From Acidiplasma aeolicum (GTDB taxonomy: Archaea > Thermoplasmatota > Thermoplasmata > Thermoplasmatales > Thermoplasmataceae): 32,390 nt of DNA. Below are positions 1 to 8,428 of the stretch, piece after piece. The position numbers were made by a program, and so were the translations under genes. Position 1 is the first letter of the stretch, and every line of letters begins with the position of its first letter. The stretch lies in NCBI RefSeq assembly GCF_001402945.1, contig NZ_LKBG01000264.1:1-32390 (forward strand), in the 5' to 3' direction. The notes below the pieces were generated by a model. It made no database searches. It was not told the DNA's origin and saw only the letters and a list, made by a program, of their open reading frames with translations.

Positions 1-2
1 AA

Positions 3-668
3 AAAATTAGGATAAGCGAACCACCAGAGGAGGCAAAAAAGCTTGTTGCAGGCAAAAACTATCTTAGAGATTTTGAGGCAATGAAACTTATGGAAATTTA
101 TGGGATTAAAACACCAAAATGGAAAACTGTTGAAAATGAGTCAGATCTTGACGCAGCCGCAGATTATGTTGGGTATCCACTTGTAATGAAGATATCACCT
201 GATGAGCCGGTGCATAAAACCGATGTTAACGGTGTTATAATGAATGTACAGAAGGAAAATCTTCATGAGGCTTTTAAACAGCTTAACTATAAAAGAGTAT
301 TGCTTCAGGAACAGATATCCGGGGCAGAGATATTCATAGGGGGCATTAAGGACCCTGTTTTTGGTTACACTGTGGTGTCAGGTGTTGGCGGCATATACAT
401 GGAGGTTTTAAAGGATTTAAGCTACGGTCTTGCACCTGTATCAGAAAATGAGGCAATGTATATGATGGATGAAAGCAAGGTTACAAAAATGCTTTCTGCC
501 AGAAAAAGAAACTATGATAGACTTTCCTTAATCAGGGCAATAACAAATATATCAAGGTTAATAGTTGATCTTGATGTTAGCGAGATGGATATAAATCCGG
601 TGATAGTAAATCAGAATGGCGCCTACGCTGTGGATGTCAGAATACTGTTAAATTCAAAACAGGAATAA
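3..668 (+). CDS. ADP-forming acyl-CoA (acetyl-CoA) synthetase, ATP-grasp/beta part, 5' end cut by window
   Basis: The frame is open from the first complete codon at base 3, so the true start lies outside the window; the ATG at 81 is internal. About 221 residues are visible. They begin with the entry typical of the ATP-grasp half of acetate-CoA ligase (ADP-forming): an EAMKLMEIYGIKTP segment, then PLVMKISPDEPVHKTDVNGV, and near the end SEMDINPVIV, which carries the Asp-x-Asn-Pro metal-site motif of the fold. The enzyme family converts acyl-CoA + ADP + Pi to acid + CoA + ATP in archaeal fermentation and amino-acid degradation. Separate beta subunits are roughly 230 residues, so either only a few residues are missing or this is the C-terminal half of a fused alpha-beta chain; the window cannot decide. 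It converges on the ABCE1 gene. Confidence 0.85.
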   Translation, partial: KIRISEPPEEAKKLVAGKNYLRDFEAMKLMEIYGIKTPKWKTVENESDLDAAADYVGYPLVMKISPDEPVHKTDVNGVIMNVQKENLHEAFKQLNYKRVLLQEQISGAEIFIGGIKDPVFGYTVVSGVGGIYMEVLKDLSYGLAPVSENEAMYMMDESKVTKMLSARKRNYDRLSLIRAITNISRLIVDLDVSEMDINPVIVNQNGAYAVDVRILLNSKQE

Positions 669-685
669 TAATTTTTAATAATATT

Positions 686-2455
686 TTATTGGGAATAATA
701 ATATTCCCCCTTTAATTTCTGTTCTCTATCAAGTGCACTGTTCAGTTTATTGATTCTTGGACGCTTTGTAAGCTCATCCCTTCTAAATGTTATTCCGAGG
801 CCTTTTAAAAACTCATTCATGCCTGTCCTCATATCCATGGGACCCTTACTGCAACCTTTAATTCCCTGCTGCCCTGTGAAAACAATCAGGGCATCTGAAA
901 TTAGGTCTATTAAATATATATCATGATCAACAACTATTGCACTTTTTTTATTATTTTCCATAACCCTCCTTATTATTTTTGCCACATTCATCCTGTAGGC
1001 TGAGTCCAGATGGGCAGATGGTTCGTCTATAAGATATATATCAGCATCTGTTGATAATGTAAGTGCAACCGATGTTCTCTGCAATTCACCTCCAGAGAGA
1101 TCATTAACATTTTTATCATATAGTTCCTCAACATCCAGCGGGCCAATTATCTCATTTTTTATGAACTGGTCTTCCATTTTTTCCTTCATGGTTGTTGAAA
1201 AGAGTTCATAAACAGTACCGTCAAAATCCGGTGATATGTACTGTGGTTTGTATGCCACCCTTAACTGGTTCTCAACCTGGCCGGAATCTGGCTTTATTGT
1301 TCCTGAAAGCATTTTTATAAATGTGGTCTTGCCAAGTGCATTCTGGCCCAGTACACCGATAATCTCCTCCTTATTTATGTATCCTGACCCAACATGAAGC
1401 TCAAAGTTTTCAAATTTTTTTTCAAGGTTGGTCCAGGAAGTTATTTTGGTTGTAACTGTTGTTCTTTTACTTGATTTTACATTAAAATCTATTGATGTTG
1501 GTCTTATTCTTACATTTTCCTCCCTTAAATAACCTGATAAAAACGCGTTTATTGCCTTATTTGTTGATTTTTCTTTTGTAATTACACCGTATGCACCGGG
1601 ACTTCCATATACCAGATTAATCTGATCTGCAATTTTATCCAGAAGTGCAAGATCATGTTCCACAACCATTACTATTTTGGTTTCAGCCAGTTTTCTAATA
1701 ATTTCAGATATCCTTATTCTTTCATTAATATCCAGATAGGATGAGGGTTCGTCAAACAGGTATATGTCTGCATCCTTCATCAATGCCATTGCTATGGCAA
1801 GTTTCTGGAGTTCACCACCTGATAAATCCCTGATATCCCTGTGCAGTGATGATTCCATTGATAATTCCGATACAACAAAATCAAGATTTCCGTTATCATT
1901 ATTTTTTAATATATCTATTACTGTACCTGAAACAACCCTAGGAATTAAATCCACATACTGATTTTTCAGCACTGCCTTTTTATTTCCATTGTACAGATCC
2001 TTAAAATACTGCCCCATCACACTTTTGGAGAATCTTGATATAACCTCATCACGGTTATCCTTAACATTGTAATTACCAAAGTTTGGTATCAATATTCCTG
2101 ATAAAATATTCATGGTTGTGGTCTTGCCAAGTGCATTCTGGCCAAGAAGTGCTGTTACCCGGCCAGCCGATAGGGATGGCAGTGAATAGAGCCTGAAGGA
2201 ATCCAGACCGTACTGATGAACTATATTTTTATTTAGTTCATCTGGTATGCTGACTATCTTAATAGCATTAAATGGGCATCTCCTAACGCATATGCCACAG
2301 CCAATACAAAGCGATTCTGTAATAACAGGCTGTGCATTTGCATCGGGAAATTCTATAGTTTTTGTTCCATTCCTCACAGGTGGGCAGTAATACTGGCATT
2401 CGTGATTGCATCTTTTCGGATGGCATTTATCCTTATCTAGAATGGCTATGTGCAT
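686..2455 (-). CDS. abce1: ABCE1 / RNase L inhibitor homologue, ribosome-recycling ATPase
   Basis: This is a soluble twin-ATPase that splits ribosomes after termination. An N-terminal ferredoxin-like domain has eight Cys (C11, C16, C20, C24 and C50, C53, C56, C60), as expected for two [4Fe-4S] clusters. Two ABC ATPase domains follow, each with a Walker A reading GQNALGKTT, signature motifs LSGGELQKLAIAMAL and LSGGELQRTSVALTL, Walker B motifs ending in FDEPSSYLD and IDEPSAHLD, and switch histidines in VVEHD and VVDHD. The length of 589 residues and the start (MHIAILDKDKC) match the family. Unusually, both Walker A loops have Gln-Asn-Ala-Leu where I would expect a Gly-Ile core, and both are encoded by the same 27 bases. 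The gene lies 27 bases after a small unknown gene and may be cotranscribed with it. Confidence 0.97.
   Translation of the reverse strand: MHIAILDKDKCHPKRCNHECQYYCPPVRNGTKTIEFPDANAQPVITESLCIGCGICVRRCPFNAIKIVSIPDELNKNIVHQYGLDSFRLYSLPSLSAGRVTALLGQNALGKTTTMNILSGILIPNFGNYNVKDNRDEVISRFSKSVMGQYFKDLYNGNKKAVLKNQYVDLIPRVVSGTVIDILKNNDNGNLDFVVSELSMESSLHRDIRDLSGGELQKLAIAMALMKDADIYLFDEPSSYLDINERIRISEIIRKLAETKIVMVVEHDLALLDKIADQINLVYGSPGAYGVITKEKSTNKAINAFLSGYLREENVRIRPTSIDFNVKSSKRTTVTTKITSWTNLEKKFENFELHVGSGYINKEEIIGVLGQNALGKTTFIKMLSGTIKPDSGQVENQLRVAYKPQYISPDFDGTVYELFSTTMKEKMEDQFIKNEIIGPLDVEELYDKNVNDLSGGELQRTSVALTLSTDADIYLIDEPSAHLDSAYRMNVAKIIRRVMENNKKSAIVVDHDIYLIDLISDALIVFTGQQGIKGCSKGPMDMRTGMNEFLKGLGITFRRDELTKRPRINKLNSALDREQKLKGEYYYSQ
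691..708. terminator. Possible hairpin between convergent genes
   Basis: A perfect 7-base inverted repeat (GGGAATA / TATTCCC, loop ATAA) lies 22 bases after the acyl-CoA synthetase stop and inside the last codons of the convergent ABCE1 gene. AT-rich, T-containing sequence flanks it at 669-690. Archaeal termination depends mainly on T tracts, so a terminator role is only a possibility. Confidence 0.25.
1322..1348. repeat. 27-base exact direct repeat, copy 1 (NBD2 Walker A of ABCE1)
   Basis: This segment is identical base for base to 2117-2143. It encodes the nine codons GQNALGKTT of the second ATPase domain. All third-codon positions agree, while neighbouring sequence and the two signature motifs differ freely. 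Confidence 0.9.
2117..2143. repeat. 27-base exact direct repeat, copy 2 (NBD1 Walker A of ABCE1)
   Basis: This is the partner of 1322-1348 in the first ATPase domain, in the same orientation and reading frame, 795 bases away. Identity ends sharply on both sides. Confidence 0.9.
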
Positions 2456-2482
2456 ATTTTTAACCTAATAATTATTAATATT

Positions 2483-2902
2483 TTAATTTGCCTTCCAGTA
2501 TTCATCGGGAATTTCATTGTAGATATCGAATGTTGAATCATCACTATTTGTCTGTATATTCATTTCTGAGAGTTCTATAACGCGATTAACATTCAAAATC
2601 CAGTAATGAATGCGCCATTCCCTTCCATCAAAAAGTGTTGTTTCTTCTCTTTCTGTTTCAAGAATTCCAAGATCCTCCATAGTATAGAAGACATCACGAT
2701 CCTCCGGCTCAAGCATATTATCAATAACCCGGGTGCCGTACCCAAAGAAGTTAATAATATGTTCCGCTGATGACTGCGCCTCCTCTGACCCCATCTTTCT
2801 CTGCTGCAAGCTTAAACCGTTGCTTATTGCCCTTGCAAGCTCATCTATCTTCACATAGTTTCTGGACCTTACCTTTTCTATTTCCACATCGCTTATCGCC
2901 AT
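2483..2902 (-). CDS. Small soluble protein of unknown function, probably conserved in Thermoplasmata
   Basis: An acidic protein of about 139 residues with no membrane segment or Cys motif. The first part (LARAISNGLSLQQRKMGSEE and the following helix to FFGYGTR) looks helical. The middle (VFYTMEDLGILETEREE) has the helix-turn look of a small winged-helix unit, and the C-terminal part contains WRIHYWILN. It may belong to a Thermoplasmata-only DUF (I think of DUF6015), but I cannot confirm that. Start: ATG at 2902 has a GGTGAT site at 2907-2912 four bases upstream, the same register as other genes here. A GTG at 2911 in the same frame is the alternative and fits a TATA-like TTTAAAAT at 2933-2940 with a leaderless mRNA. 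It precedes ABCE1 on the same strand. Confidence 0.7.
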   Translation of the reverse strand: MAISDVEIEKVRSRNYVKIDELARAISNGLSLQQRKMGSEEAQSSAEHIINFFGYGTRVIDNMLEPEDRDVFYTMEDLGILETEREETTLFDGREWRIHYWILNVNRVIELSEMNIQTNSDDSTFDIYNEIPDEYWKAN

Positions 2903-3014
2903 TTCAATCACCTTGATAACATACCATATTACATTTTAAATAATAAGGTTATTCAATTAATTAAAATATGGCTTAAATTATATTTAAATTTTATTATAAT
3001 TCATGTAATTTTGT

Positions 3015-3040
3015 CTATATATCTTATATAGAATATATAG
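3015..3040. repeat. TATATAG repeats / inverted repeat upstream of the MFS gene promoter
   Basis: CTATATA (3015-3021) and TATATAG (3025-3031) form a perfect 7-base inverted repeat around TCT; TATATAG recurs at 3034-3040, one helical turn further on. The block sits immediately upstream of the probable TATA box at 3042-3053, where an archaeal activator would bind. It is so AT-rich that chance is possible. Confidence 0.35.
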
Positions 3041-3041
3041 G

Positions 3042-3053
3042 TTATATTTATAA
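3042..3053 (+). promoter_or_regulatory. Probable TATA box for the MFS transporter
   Basis: TTATATTTATAA, centred about 29 bases before the GTG at 3077, predicts a transcript starting at or just before that codon. Confidence 0.5.
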
Positions 3054-3076
3054 TAAATAGGAAAATAGAGAAAATA

Positions 3077-4486
3077 GTGGCAAAGATGACTACTGTGGAC
3101 GAGGCCTTGGATAATGCAAAATCCTCAAAGTTTCATTATAAGGTTTTATTTGTGTCAGGTCTTGGATTCTTTACAGATGCATATGACCTTTTCATAATTG
3201 GTGTTGTTATACTTATACTACCACTTGCTGGATGGAATAATATATCAATTTTTTATAAGGGATTAATAACATCCACCGCTTTATTATCCGCCATTATAGG
3301 GTCAGTTACATTTGGAAGGCTACTAGACTATTTAGGTAGAAAGGAGATATATGGGCTTGAGCTGGTAATGCTAATAGCTGGTGCGCTTGGAAGTGCATTT
3401 TTAACACCAACCAACAACATTCTGGTATTTATATTATGGAGATTTCTCCTTGGTGTGGGCATAGGTGGAGACTATGCAACCAGTTCAACAATAATGACAG
3501 AATACTCAAATACATTAAACAGGGGCAAATTTGTTGGCACAATATTTTCAATGCAAAGCTTTGGGCTTCTTGCAGGACCATTAATTTCAATATTGTTTTT
3601 AACAAGTGGTTTAAGCCCATCATTAACATGGAGGCTACTGCTGGCCATCGGGGGTATACCTGCCATGCTTGTCATATATTTCAGAAGAACCATGCCTGAG
3701 CCCCCAAGGTATACTGCAGACGTTCGTGGCGATATTAAAACTGCAGAAAAAAATTTAAGGAGCTACACGGGAATAGATGCCCAATCTAAAAGAGCAGAAA
3801 AGGTAAATGCAAAATGGTATGATTTATTTAAGGATAAAAAATTTCTTATAACATTAATAGGCACTGCAGGGACATGGTTTTTAATGGACTGGGCATTTTA
3901 TGGAAACTCAATTATGTCAAATAGCATTTTATCATTCCTTGTTCCAAGCGGTTTAAACGGAATTAATGCAATTATACTAACAAATAAATATTCAGCGTTA
4001 ATATTCGGGATAGCAGCCTTTCCTGGATACTGGGTGGCTGTTTTTACACTCGATAAAATTGGCAGAAAAAAAATACAGATTACAGGATTTTTAATGATGG
4101 CAATTTCATTTGGTATCATAGCATTGTTTCCAGGGATAATAAGCGCAGCCTATGTTTATTATTTTTTAATGATTTATGGCATTAGCTACTTTTTTATTAT
4201 GTTTGGGCCAAATGTAACAACGTTTGTCTACCCACCAGAGGTTTTTCCAATATCAACAAGGGGTTTCGGTACTGGCATTTCTGCAGCAGGTGGTAAAACA
4301 GGCGCCTTCATAGGAACATTTGCAGATACATTAATACTTGCGTTTACAAATTTAAGCTTCTTAATGTGGATACTCTCAGTCCTTGCAATTTTGGGCTGTG
4401 CCATGACAGTTTTTCTTTTGCCAGAAACAAAGGGTAAAACATTGCGTGAATCATCTGGAGAAAACAGATACATGAATCAAACTTAA
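3077..4486 (+). CDS. MFS transporter, phosphate/organic-acid (PHS-like, sugar-porter superfamily) type
   Basis: A 469-residue integral membrane protein with about 12 hydrophobic helices. The first helix carries GFFTDAYDLFIIG, typical of the PHS/metabolite:H+ symporter branch. The loop between helices 2 and 3 has GRLLDYLGRKEIYG, and the second half has the matching DKIGRKK. A cytoplasmic loop of about 55 residues (PPRYTADVRGDIK to FKDKK) separates the two halves, and the C terminus ends in the PETKGKTLRE motif of the sugar-porter superfamily. The substrate cannot be read from sequence; phosphate or a carboxylate driven by protons is plausible. The start is GTG 3077 or ATG 3086 (three codons later); both suit a near-leaderless message. 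Confidence 0.88.
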   Translation: MAKMTTVDEALDNAKSSKFHYKVLFVSGLGFFTDAYDLFIIGVVILILPLAGWNNISIFYKGLITSTALLSAIIGSVTFGRLLDYLGRKEIYGLELVMLIAGALGSAFLTPTNNILVFILWRFLLGVGIGGDYATSSTIMTEYSNTLNRGKFVGTIFSMQSFGLLAGPLISILFLTSGLSPSLTWRLLLAIGGIPAMLVIYFRRTMPEPPRYTADVRGDIKTAEKNLRSYTGIDAQSKRAEKVNAKWYDLFKDKKFLITLIGTAGTWFLMDWAFYGNSIMSNSILSFLVPSGLNGINAIILTNKYSALIFGIAAFPGYWVAVFTLDKIGRKKIQITGFLMMAISFGIIALFPGIISAAYVYYFLMIYGISYFFIMFGPNVTTFVYPPEVFPISTRGFGTGISAAGGKTGAFIGTFADTLILAFTNLSFLMWILSVLAILGCAMTVFLLPETKGKTLRESSGENRYMNQT

Positions 4487-4516
4487 AATTTTTAAGGTTT
4501 TTTAGCATAATGCATT

Positions 4517-5512
4517 ATGAATATTTTATTTCCGTCAAGGAATAATAAAAGAAGTGTTGAAATTTTTACAGAGGATTCCGCTGGAAATACTGTTATCAAT
4601 GGAAAAAGATTTAATAAATTATATGCAAAAATGGACAGGTCTTTTATAAAGGACTTTCTGGAAGAAAATAAGATATTTTCTGGCTATGAGGATAAAATTT
4701 CTGAAAATATGGTAAATAAGATTGATAATAAAAAAACAGTGATTATGGGGATTTTAAATGCAACCCCGGATTCTTTTTATGCCGGTTCAAGGATTCTGGA
4801 TAAGAGCAGAATAGATTCAATGCTTGATGAAAAACCTGATATAATTGATATAGGGGGTGAAAGTACAAGGCCGGGCAGTCTTCCTGTGCCACCAGATATT
4901 GAGACTGAAAGAATAAGACCTGTTATTGATTACATAAAATCTGTATCAAACATACCTGTATCAATTGATTCAAGAAATTATGATACAATAAAGGCTGTTA
5001 TTAGCATGGATATAGATTATATAAATGATATATCAGGTTTCTCTGATGAAAGAATGATAAAAATTGCATGCGATTATAATGTTAGGGCTATTGTAATGCA
5101 CATGATAGGCACACCACAGACAATGCAGAACTTTACTGAATACGATGACATTATATTTGAGATAAATAATTTTTTTTATTCCAGGATAAATAAAATGTTA
5201 AAATTTGGCATAAAACCAGAGAATATAATAGTGGACCCTGGCATAGGTTTTTCCAAGGATACCAATGGAAATATTACCATATTAAGGTCTCCATGGTCTT
5301 TCTTTCTTGGCTTTGACACACTGTTTGGCACATCAAGAAAAAGATTCATAGGCACATTAACCGGATCTGATGTTAATGATAGACTGGGTGGAACAATAGG
5401 AACATCAATTTATTTGAGTGAGAATGGGGTTGATATACTTAGGGTTCATGACCCTGCCCAGAACAGGGATGCAATAAATGTATTCAGAAAATTAACGTCC
5501 ATCGACGAATAA
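4517..5512 (+). CDS. folP: Dihydropteroate synthase
   Basis: This enzyme condenses hydroxymethyl-dihydropterin pyrophosphate with p-aminobenzoate in folate synthesis. The motifs are all present in order: MGILNATPDSF (77-87), DIGGESTRPG (111-120), SIDSRN, INDISGF, VMHMIGTPQTMQ, VDPGIGFSKD and GTSRKRFIG. The family TIM barrel needs about 265 residues; this chain has 331 because of roughly 70 extra N-terminal residues with no recognised motif, apparently a lineage-specific extension. The gene starts 30 bases after the MFS stop. An AT-rich TTTTTAA element near 4489-4495 is about 25 bases before the ATG and could give it its own promoter. Confidence 0.93.
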   Translation: MNILFPSRNNKRSVEIFTEDSAGNTVINGKRFNKLYAKMDRSFIKDFLEENKIFSGYEDKISENMVNKIDNKKTVIMGILNATPDSFYAGSRILDKSRIDSMLDEKPDIIDIGGESTRPGSLPVPPDIETERIRPVIDYIKSVSNIPVSIDSRNYDTIKAVISMDIDYINDISGFSDERMIKIACDYNVRAIVMHMIGTPQTMQNFTEYDDIIFEINNFFYSRINKMLKFGIKPENIIVDPGIGFSKDTNGNITILRSPWSFFLGFDTLFGTSRKRFIGTLTGSDVNDRLGGTIGTSIYLSENGVDILRVHDPAQNRDAINVFRKLTSIDE

Positions 5513-5535
5513 TTTTCTTTGTTTTTTACGTATAG

Positions 5536-5545
5536 TTTAAATATA
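5536..5545 (+). promoter_or_regulatory. TATA box of the lipA-OADHC-lipB operon
   Basis: TTTAAATATA is centred 26 bases before the lipA ATG, placing the predicted transcription start on the start codon, so the operon message is likely leaderless. Confidence 0.65.
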
Positions 5546-5565
5546 TTTCTGCGATTAATCATATA

Positions 5566-6435
5566 ATGATTAAGGTACCGTACAGTGTGAAACTGCCTTC
5601 TGGCGAGAGATATTCATTTATAAAAAATACATTAAAATCACGTACACTGTATACAGTATGTGAGGAGGCACACTGTCCAAATATGGGGGAATGCTGGGAG
5701 AGTGGTACAGCAACTTTTATGATTCTTGGGTCTAACTGCTCGCGTGGGTGCAGATTCTGTGCGGTTACCCATGGAAAAATGCTACCAATTGATCCAGATG
5801 AACCACAGAAGGTTTATGAGGCTGTAAAATTAATGAGGCTGGATTTTGTTGTCATTACCTCTGTTGACCGTGATGACCTTCCAGATAAGGGGTCACAGGC
5901 TTTTGCCAATGTAATATCTAAACTTAAAACAGCTAATGTTAAAATAGAGGTTTTAATACCAGATTTTAGCGGAATCCATGAGTTTATTGATAAAATAATA
6001 AATGCCGCCCCTGACGTCATTGCACATAATATAGAGACAGTACGCAGGCTTACGCCACACGTAAGGGACCCAAGGGCCGGGTACGATCAGAGCCTAAACG
6101 TTCTTAAATATGTTAAATCCGTTAATAAAAAGATGATTACAAAGTCATCAATAATGATTGGACTTGGAGAGACTGATGAGGAGGTCATTGAGGCCATGAA
6201 GGATCTTAGGAATGCGGGCGTTAACATTTTAACTGTGGGGCAGTATCTAAGGCCAACAAAAAAACAGCTCGAGGTAGTGGAATATTCCCCAATTGAGAGA
6301 TTTAAATATTTCGAGGAAAGTGGATATAAAATGGGTTTTGATTACGTTGCCTCAGGCCCGTTGGTAAGAACATCCTACAGGGCAGCGGAGGCGTACGTAA
6401 AGGGAATGCTGAATGGAGGTGGAAATTATGATTGA
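5566..6435 (+). CDS. lipA: Lipoyl synthase (radical SAM)
   Basis: LipA inserts two sulfurs into protein-bound octanoyl groups. The auxiliary-cluster cysteines are C32, C37 and C43 (CX4CX5C) and the radical-SAM cysteines are C58, C62 and C65 (CSRGCRFC). The C-terminal SGPLVRTSYRA segment corresponds to the conserved R-S-S-Y motif, whose Ser completes the auxiliary cluster; here the first Ser is Thr. At 289 residues it is somewhat shorter than bacterial LipA, with a short N terminus. It is the first gene of the six-gene operon. Its last eight bases overlap the next start (ATGATTGA at 6428-6435), which couples its translation to E1alpha. The target should be the E2 lipoyl domain encoded three genes on. 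Confidence 0.96.
   Translation: MIKVPYSVKLPSGERYSFIKNTLKSRTLYTVCEEAHCPNMGECWESGTATFMILGSNCSRGCRFCAVTHGKMLPIDPDEPQKVYEAVKLMRLDFVVITSVDRDDLPDKGSQAFANVISKLKTANVKIEVLIPDFSGIHEFIDKIINAAPDVIAHNIETVRRLTPHVRDPRAGYDQSLNVLKYVKSVNKKMITKSSIMIGLGETDEEVIEAMKDLRNAGVNILTVGQYLRPTKKQLEVVEYSPIERFKYFEESGYKMGFDYVASGPLVRTSYRAAEAYVKGMLNGGGNYD
6415..6422 (+). promoter_or_regulatory. Shine-Dalgarno site that fixes the E1alpha start
   Basis: GGAGGTGG, inside the end of lipA, lies five bases before the ATG at 6428. The alternative in-frame ATG at 6413 would begin upstream of this site, so 6428 is preferred. Confidence 0.75.
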
Positions 6436-7459
6436 AGAGGCAGATATTAGTAATGAAAAGGTGTTGGAGGCTTACAGGAATCTTGTAATGGAAAGAATGC
6501 TGGATAAAAAGATGCTAAATGCAAGCAGGCAGGGGTTTTTGCCGTTTTACATACCACTGATGGGGCATGAGGCCATACATATTGGTATTGGCCTTGCATT
6601 GAGGAATATTGATTATTTTTATCCATACTACAGGGATTTTGGTGCACTGGTCCAGCTTGGAATTCCCATGGATATGATAATGTCCCAGGTTTTTTCCAAT
6701 GCATCAGATAATGAGCTTGGCAGGGATATGCCGGATCATGTCTCATTTAAAAAATACAATATAGGGGCTGTAATAACACCCGTGGCAGGACACCTCATGT
6801 CGGCTGCCGGAATTGCATATGCAAAGAAATATAGAAAGTCTGATGGAGCGGTATTGACAACCTTTGGAGATGGGGCAACATCAACACCAGATTTCCATGT
6901 TGCAATGAACTTTGCAGGTGTTTATGACCTTCCTATGGTATTTTTGTGTGAAAATAATGGATTTGCAATATCTGTGCCAACATATCCAAATGAGGAGGGG
7001 CAGTCAGATGCATACGAGGAGACAAGAGGCCCAATATATAAAAAGGCGGAGGCCTATGGTTTTGAGGGCATAAGAATTGACGGCACAAGCTTTTTGGAGG
7101 TTTATAAGCAAACAAGAAAGGCGCTTGAAAATGCTTCCAATGGGCCAGTGCTGATAGAGGCAATGACATACAGAATGGGGCCGCACTCCACTGCTGATGA
7201 TCCCAATAAATACAGAAAGGACGAGGTTCCAGAGGGGAGTGATAAGGATCCTCTTATTGTAAACCAGAAAATATTGAAGGACATGGGTATTCTCACGGAG
7301 AAGAAAATTCAGGATATAAACAATGAAATTGATGATTTGACAAGCAAACTTGTAGACAAATATGAAAAAGCACCAAAACCTGATAAAAAAACAATACTGG
7401 ATAATTTATATGAAACAGACCCATGGTATATAACTGAGGAAAGGGGTGATATAGAATGA
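6428..7459 (+). CDS. 2-oxoacid dehydrogenase E1 alpha subunit (branched-chain type)
   Basis: E1alpha, with E1beta, decarboxylates a 2-oxoacid using thiamine diphosphate and passes the acyl group to lipoyl-E2. The ThDP/Mg motif runs from GDG (147-149) to NN (176-177). The loop at 247-263 reads TYRMGPHSTADDPNKYR, closer to the mammalian branched-chain enzyme (GHHSTSDD) than to pyruvate dehydrogenase (HGHSMSDP). The length is 343 residues from the chosen start. The Thermoplasma acidophilum homologues are known to form an active branched-chain 2-oxoacid dehydrogenase complex, so that substrate class (and perhaps pyruvate) is the best inference. It overlaps lipA by 8 bases and E1beta by 4 bases (ATGA). 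Confidence 0.95.
   Translation: MIEEADISNEKVLEAYRNLVMERMLDKKMLNASRQGFLPFYIPLMGHEAIHIGIGLALRNIDYFYPYYRDFGALVQLGIPMDMIMSQVFSNASDNELGRDMPDHVSFKKYNIGAVITPVAGHLMSAAGIAYAKKYRKSDGAVLTTFGDGATSTPDFHVAMNFAGVYDLPMVFLCENNGFAISVPTYPNEEGQSDAYEETRGPIYKKAEAYGFEGIRIDGTSFLEVYKQTRKALENASNGPVLIEAMTYRMGPHSTADDPNKYRKDEVPEGSDKDPLIVNQKILKDMGILTEKKIQDINNEIDDLTSKLVDKYEKAPKPDKKTILDNLYETDPWYITEERGDIE
7443..7450 (+). promoter_or_regulatory. Shine-Dalgarno site of E1beta
   Basis: GGGGTGAT ends five bases before the ATG at 7456, inside the E1alpha coding end. Confidence 0.7.
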
Positions 7460-8424
7460 CCACAATGACAATGGTAAAGGCACTTAACAGTGCGCTTGAC
7501 AATGCAATGGAAAGGGATGATTCAATAATTTTAATGGGAGAGGATGTTGGCGTAGATGGCGGTGTCTTCAGGGTAACTGATGGGCTTCTGGCAAAATATG
7601 GAAAGGAAAGGGTTCTGGATACACCACTTGCAGAACTAGGAATAGTTGGGTTTGGAATTGGAATGTCCATGGCCGGCCTAAAGGCAATACCTGAAATACA
7701 GTTTCAGGATTTTATATACACAGCAATGGATCAGATAATAAACCAGATGGCAAAGCTAAGGTACAGAACCAATGGAGATTACACACTTCCAATGGTTCTT
7801 AGAACACCCTACGCTGGGGGTGTTCACGGCGGGCCCTACCATTCACAGGCTGGAGAGGCATACTTTGCCCACACGCAGGGTTTAACTGTTGTAACACCAT
7901 CAAATCCATATGACGCCAAGGGTTTATTATTATCATCGATAGAGCTTAATGATCCGGTTATATTTTTGGAGCCTAAAAGGCTTTATTATGCAACAAAGGG
8001 GGATGTCCCGGACGATTACTATACAGTTGACCTAAGAAAGGCTAATATTTTAAAGGAGGGTGATGACCTTACAATTATAACATATGGACCAACAGTTCCG
8101 CTTGTCATGGATACTGTAAACAAGAACAATGTAAATGCGGATGTTATTGATTTAAGAACAATAAACCCCTTTGATGTTGATGCCATTTTAAATAGTGTGA
8201 AAAAAACCTCAAGGGCGGTTATAGTTACAGAATCCCCAAGGTTATTTGGCGTAAGTGCTGAAATTTCTGCAACCATAGCGGAAAGGGCAATTGATTATCT
8301 TGCAGCACCAATATTAAGAGTTTCAAGCCTTGATATACCTGTGCCATTCGCGCTTGAGGATTATTATGTGCCAAATGAGCAAAAAATAATGAAAGCAATA
8401 AATAAAGTTTTGCAATACAGGTGA
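7456..8424 (+). CDS. 2-oxoacid dehydrogenase E1 beta subunit
   Basis: The 322-residue transketolase-like beta chain completes the alpha2beta2 E1. It shows the expected features: [15 protein letters not shown] near the N terminus with the ThDP-activating Glu, [17 protein letters not shown], the [16 protein letters not shown] segment, the conserved THPYGGGVHGG-like stretch here reading [36 protein letters not shown], and the C-terminal transketolase domain with [11 protein letters not shown] and VPFA. The family length is about 325. Start and stop overlap the neighbours: ATGA is shared with E1alpha, and its TGA stop lies inside the Shine-Dalgarno site of E2. Alpha and beta are therefore probably made in a fixed ratio. 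Confidence 0.95.
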   Translation: MTTMTMVKALNSALDNAMERDDSIILMGEDVGVDGGVFRVTDGLLAKYGKERVLDTPLAELGIVGFGIGMSMAGLKAIPEIQFQDFIYTAMDQIINQMAKLRYRTNGDYTLPMVLRTPYAGGVHGGPYHSQAGEAYFAHTQGLTVVTPSNPYDAKGLLLSSIELNDPVIFLEPKRLYYATKGDVPDDYYTVDLRKANILKEGDDLTIITYGPTVPLVMDTVNKNNVNADVIDLRTINPFDVDAILNSVKKTSRAVIVTESPRLFGVSAEISATIAERAIDYLAAPILRVSSLDIPVPFALEDYYVPNEQKIMKAINKVLQYR

Positions 8425-8425
8425 T
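8419..8425 (+). promoter_or_regulatory. Shine-Dalgarno site of E2, overlapping the E1beta stop
   Basis: AGGTGAT contains the E1beta TGA stop (8422-8424) and ends three bases before the E2 ATG at 8429. Confidence 0.7.
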
Positions 8426-8428
8426 GTT

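Noticed and set aside
3436-3699. Several overlapping short frames inside the first MFS transporter
   Set aside because: All are alternative-frame shadows of a complete transporter ORF, without start signals of their own.
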